A stretch of DNA of 6,686 nt from Phycisphaerae bacterium. GTDB taxonomy: Bacteria; Planctomycetota; Phycisphaerae; UBA1845. The notes under the pieces were generated by a model that saw only the letters and a list, made by a program, of their open reading frames with translations, was not told the DNA's origin and ran no database searches. This document shows, in pieces, positions 4,329 through 6,686 of this stretch. The translations under genes were made by a program, and so were the position numbers. Numbering within the stretch: position 1 is the stretch's first letter; every line of letters starts with the position of its first letter. The stretch covers positions 1-6,686 of the forward strand of contig JAJDDU010000071.1 of the NCBI GenBank assembly GCA_029260155.1, given 5' to 3'.

Positions 4329-5303
4329 ATGCCTGAAGTTGCGGCGATCATTTTGGCGGCGGGTAAGAGTACCCGCATGAAGACCGAGACCGCCAAGGTC
4401 ATGCACGAGGTCTGCGGTAAGCCGATGCTTTGGCATGTGATGGACGCCTGCTCGACAGCGGGCGTTCGACGGCTGGTCGTGGTCGTTGGGCATGGCAAAG
4501 ACGCCATCATGGACGCGTTTGGCGATCTTGAGGGCATCACGTTCGTCGAACAGGTCGAGCAGAAAGGCACTGGGCACGCTGCCTTGGTGTGCGAGTCGGC
4601 GCTGGGCGATTTCGAGGGTCAGACCATCGTGATGGCCGGCGATATGCCGCTGGTGACGGCTGAGACGTTGACGGGCATGCTCGAAGAGAATGCATCCAGC
4701 GGCGACGGTGTTACGCTGGCGACGTCGGTGTTCGATGATCCGGGCAGCTACGGGCGGATCGTTCGCGATGCGGCTGGATCGCTTACGGGCATTGTTGAAG
4801 CGGTGGATTGCACAGAGGCCCAGCGGGGCATCAAGGAAGTCAACATCAGCTACTACTGCTTTGACAACCGTCGCATGTTCGACGCCCTGCATCGCATCAC
4901 GCCGAACAACGCCAAAGGCGAGTACTACATTACGGACGCCGTTCGCATCCTCCTCGAACAGGGGCACGGAGCGGGCGCGTTGCCGACCGTCAAGCCGGAG
5001 GACGCCATGGGCGTCAACGATCGATCCGACCTCGCGGAGATCAATCGTCTGATGCAGCAACGCATTCAGGGCGGTTGGCTGGCGCGTGGGGTCAGCATCG
5101 TCGACCGTGCAACGACGTGGATTGAAGCTGATTGTGAGATCGGGTCTGAAACCGTGGTCCATCCGTTTTCGCACGTTTCGTGCGGGGCCCGTATTGGGGG
5201 CGGTTGCAGGATCGGACCTTTCGCGTTGGTGGCTGAACATGAGGAAGTGACGGCGGGCGACACTGTTGGCCCTGTCTCAACTGCCGGAGCATCTTTCCGA
5301 TGA
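4329..5303 (+). CDS. glmU: UDP-GlcNAc pyrophosphorylase, GlmU N-terminal domain only
   Basis: The enzyme joins UTP and GlcNAc-1-phosphate to make UDP-GlcNAc, the precursor of peptidoglycan and lipopolysaccharide, in the cytoplasm. The 324-residue protein has every uridyltransferase landmark: LAAGKSTRMK (9-18), K23 in TAKVMHEVCGKPM, QKGTGHAA (78-85), the metal-binding aspartate in MAGDMPL (D105), YGRI (141-144), GIVEAVD (154-160), EVNISYY (170-176) and GVND (228-231). After about residue 250 there are only a few left-handed beta-helix turns (IEADCEIG, CGARIGGG, CRIGPFALV), and the protein then ends. Full-length GlmU is about 450 residues and carries the acetyltransferase active site in the missing part, so this version should not make GlcNAc-1-phosphate itself. 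The ORF ends cleanly and overlaps prs by ATGA, so a natural short form is more likely than a sequencing error. The ribosome site before the ATG is weak. Confidence 0.92.
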   Translation: MPEVAAIILAAGKSTRMKTETAKVMHEVCGKPMLWHVMDACSTAGVRRLVVVVGHGKDAIMDAFGDLEGITFVEQVEQKGTGHAALVCESALGDFEGQTIVMAGDMPLVTAETLTGMLEENASSGDGVTLATSVFDDPGSYGRIVRDAAGSLTGIVEAVDCTEAQRGIKEVNISYYCFDNRRMFDALHRITPNNAKGEYYITDAVRILLEQGHGAGALPTVKPEDAMGVNDRSDLAEINRLMQQRIQGGWLARGVSIVDRATTWIEADCEIGSETVVHPFSHVSCGARIGGGCRIGPFALVAEHEEVTAGDTVGPVSTAGASFR

Positions 5304-6301
5304 TGATGGCGCATCGTGACACACACGGGAATCGGGATCTCGCGAGGTTGACGGTGTTCGGCGGGTCGGCCGTGCCGGATCTTACGGACAAGATATGCGG
5401 CCGACTGGGTATCGAGAGGGGCAAAGCCACGATCGATTACTTCCCTGATGGTGAAACCACCATCAAGCTTGAGGATGACGTTCGAGGTCGCGACTGCTTC
5501 ATCGTGCAGTCAACCTGCCCGCCGGTGAACGACAATCTCATGGAGCTGTTGATCTTCATCGATTCGCTGCGGCGGGCGAGTGCGGACCGGATCACGGCGG
5601 TGATACCGTACTTCGGCTACGCGCGGCAGGACCGCAAGACGGAAGGCAGGACGCCGATCACAGCCAAGCTGGTGGCCAACATGATTGCGACGGCCGGCGT
5701 GGATCGGGTGTTGGCCATGGACTTGCACGCCGACCAGATTCAAGGCTTTTTCGACATCCCGGTGGATCACCTGACGGCTACGCCGGTTTTGTGCCGGCAC
5801 TTCGAATCACTGAATCTGAAGAACATCGCCTTGGTTTCTCCCGACGTCGGCAATATCAAGACAGCCACCAAGTTTGCGACGGCGTTGGGCGGCGAGTTGG
5901 CTGTGATCGACAAGCGACGGACTTCGGGCGATCGGGCGGAGGCGGTGCATATCATCGGCGACGTGGACGGGCGGACCGTCTGCATCTTTGACGATATGGT
6001 GACGACCGCGGGCACTGCTACGGAGGCTGCACGACTGGTTCGCGAACATGGCGCAATTGACGTCTGCCTGGGTGCGACCCACGCGGTGTTCGCAGGCCCT
6101 GCGTTTGAGAGACTGCGGAAGGCGGAGTTGATGCATCTCGTGGTCACCGACACGATCGCGTTGTCGGAGGACGCCAAGTCTCAGCTGCCGGACCTGACGG
6201 TCCTGACCGTTTCCGATCTGATCGCGGAAGCGATTCGGCGCATCCACCATCACGAGTCGATCAGCGCCCTGTTCAAAAAGGACAATGACCATCACTATTA
6301 G
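5300..6301 (+). CDS. prs: Ribose-phosphate pyrophosphokinase (PRPP synthetase)
   Basis: This enzyme moves the pyrophosphate of ATP to ribose-5-phosphate, making PRPP for purine, pyrimidine, histidine, tryptophan and NAD synthesis. The 333-residue product has the class I layout of two phosphoribosyltransferase-like halves. Landmarks are FPDGE (48-52), YFGYARQDRK in the ATP-binding loop (104-113), the divalent-metal segment MDLHADQIQGFF (140-151), SPDVGN (180-185), DKRR (204-207) and the PRPP-binding loop IFDDMVTTAGTA (229-240). That loop keeps both acidic residues but has threonine where many homologues have aspartate (DDMIDTAGT). The protein is slightly longer than the usual 310-320 residues because of about 15 extra N-terminal residues. 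Three ATGs in a row (5300, 5303, 5306) make the exact start uncertain. The first overlaps the glmU stop as ATGA, with GGAG 10 bases upstream, so the two genes are translationally coupled. Confidence 0.95.
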   Translation: MMMAHRDTHGNRDLARLTVFGGSAVPDLTDKICGRLGIERGKATIDYFPDGETTIKLEDDVRGRDCFIVQSTCPPVNDNLMELLIFIDSLRRASADRITAVIPYFGYARQDRKTEGRTPITAKLVANMIATAGVDRVLAMDLHADQIQGFFDIPVDHLTATPVLCRHFESLNLKNIALVSPDVGNIKTATKFATALGGELAVIDKRRTSGDRAEAVHIIGDVDGRTVCIFDDMVTTAGTATEAARLVREHGAIDVCLGATHAVFAGPAFERLRKAELMHLVVTDTIALSEDAKSQLPDLTVLTVSDLIAEAIRRIHHHESISALFKKDNDHHY

Positions 6302-6341
6302 CCGTTGTGGCTGCGGTGACAGTTTGGAGACAGCATAAGCG

Positions 6342-6686
6342 ATGGAAGTACCGACACTTAAAGCCGAATCACGTACGGACCTCGGCAGCAATCACAGCCG
6401 CAACCTCCGCAAGACCGGCCGTTTGCCCGGGATCATCTACGGCCACGGCGAAACGCCGCTGGCGTTTTCGGTCTTGGCCCATGACGTGGCAATGAAAGTG
6501 CGGCCTGGCGTGCGCATTGTGGGCCTCGATCTCGACGGCAACACAACGCAGTACTTGCTCAAGGCGGTTCAATACGATCATCTCGATCGTGATCCGATTC
6601 ACATCGATCTGGCCCGCGTTGATATGAACGAACGTGTGCAGGTTAAGGTCGGCGTTGAGTTGCGCGGCACGCCTGTGGGTATCAGC
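6342..6686 (+). CDS. rplY: Ribosomal protein bL25 (CTC/TL5 type), 5' part
   Basis: bL25 binds 5S rRNA in the large ribosomal subunit. The reading frame is open from the ATG to the window edge, giving 115 residues of a longer protein. Recognisable pieces are RNLRKTGRLPGIIYGHG (20-36), the basic and aromatic segment that contacts 5S rRNA, and KAVQYDHLDRDPIHIDLARV (74-93). The sequence goes on into VQVKVGVELRGTPVG (99-113), the start of the C-terminal beta domain found in the long CTC/TL5 form and absent from short E. coli-type L25, so the full gene should encode about 200 residues. It begins 40 bases after prs; GGAG lies 12 bases before the ATG, a somewhat long spacing. prs followed by rplY/ctc is a gene order seen in several bacterial phyla. 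Confidence 0.93.
   Translation, partial: MEVPTLKAESRTDLGSNHSRNLRKTGRLPGIIYGHGETPLAFSVLAHDVAMKVRPGVRIVGLDLDGNTTQYLLKAVQYDHLDRDPIHIDLARVDMNERVQVKVGVELRGTPVGIS

Noticed and set aside
4095..5240. A 381-codon open frame on the minus strand, antisense to glmU and overlapping the tRNA
   Set aside because: It lies opposite a clearly functional glmU and runs through tRNA-Gln. Its His/Arg-rich composition is what the reverse frame of GC-rich coding DNA gives, and no protein family is recognisable.

Overview
The window reads as a chromosomal segment from a GC-rich bacterium, most likely a planctomycete. The lineage call is an inference. It rests on a GlmU that stops after the uridyltransferase domain, on the gene order glmU-prs-rplY behind a tRNA-Gln, and on several short palindromic repeats that I recall from planctomycete-type genomes. 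No rRNA or phylogenetic marker long enough to settle the lineage is present.

Left part, minus strand (about 201-2437): a three-gene, translationally coupled operon. Its first gene is an uncharacterised 240-aa protein that resembles a degenerate nucleotidyltransferase fold. An 8-nt overlap leads to a TPM-domain (YgcG-like) secreted or membrane protein with a glycine-rich tail. LemA follows. The LemA reading frame extends upstream through an intact CxxC-x10-CxxC zinc ribbon to GTG starts that overlap the end of the TPM gene, so LemA may exist in a form with an N-terminal zinc ribbon. TPM and LemA proteins are a recurrent pair at bacterial membranes, but their biochemical role is not settled. 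Short palindromes lie beyond the operon's 3' end and inside the TPM signal-peptide codons.

Middle (2438-4172): a divergent control region with several inverted repeats, then a stand-alone Mrr-type restriction endonuclease on the plus strand with no methyltransferase beside it. About 540 bp of gene-poor DNA follows. It holds a dispersed-repeat copy, a possible broken minus-strand gene, a good promoter-like sequence with no obvious gene behind it, and two hairpins. This part looks like a small accessory island between two housekeeping blocks.

Right part, plus strand (4173-6686): tRNA-Gln(UUG), a run of three hairpins, glmU (UDP-GlcNAc pyrophosphorylase only), prs (PRPP synthetase, overlapping glmU by ATGA), and the first 115 codons of rplY/ctc (ribosomal protein bL25), which runs off the window. 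These are core functions: glutamine tRNA, cell-envelope precursor supply, nucleotide precursor supply and translation.

I see no CRISPR array, transposase, prophage gene or convincing new multi-gene defence system. The points most worth a second look are the zinc-ribbon extension of LemA, the palindrome in the TPM signal peptide, the GlmU without an acetyltransferase domain, and the nucleotidyltransferase-like partner in the TPM-LemA operon.
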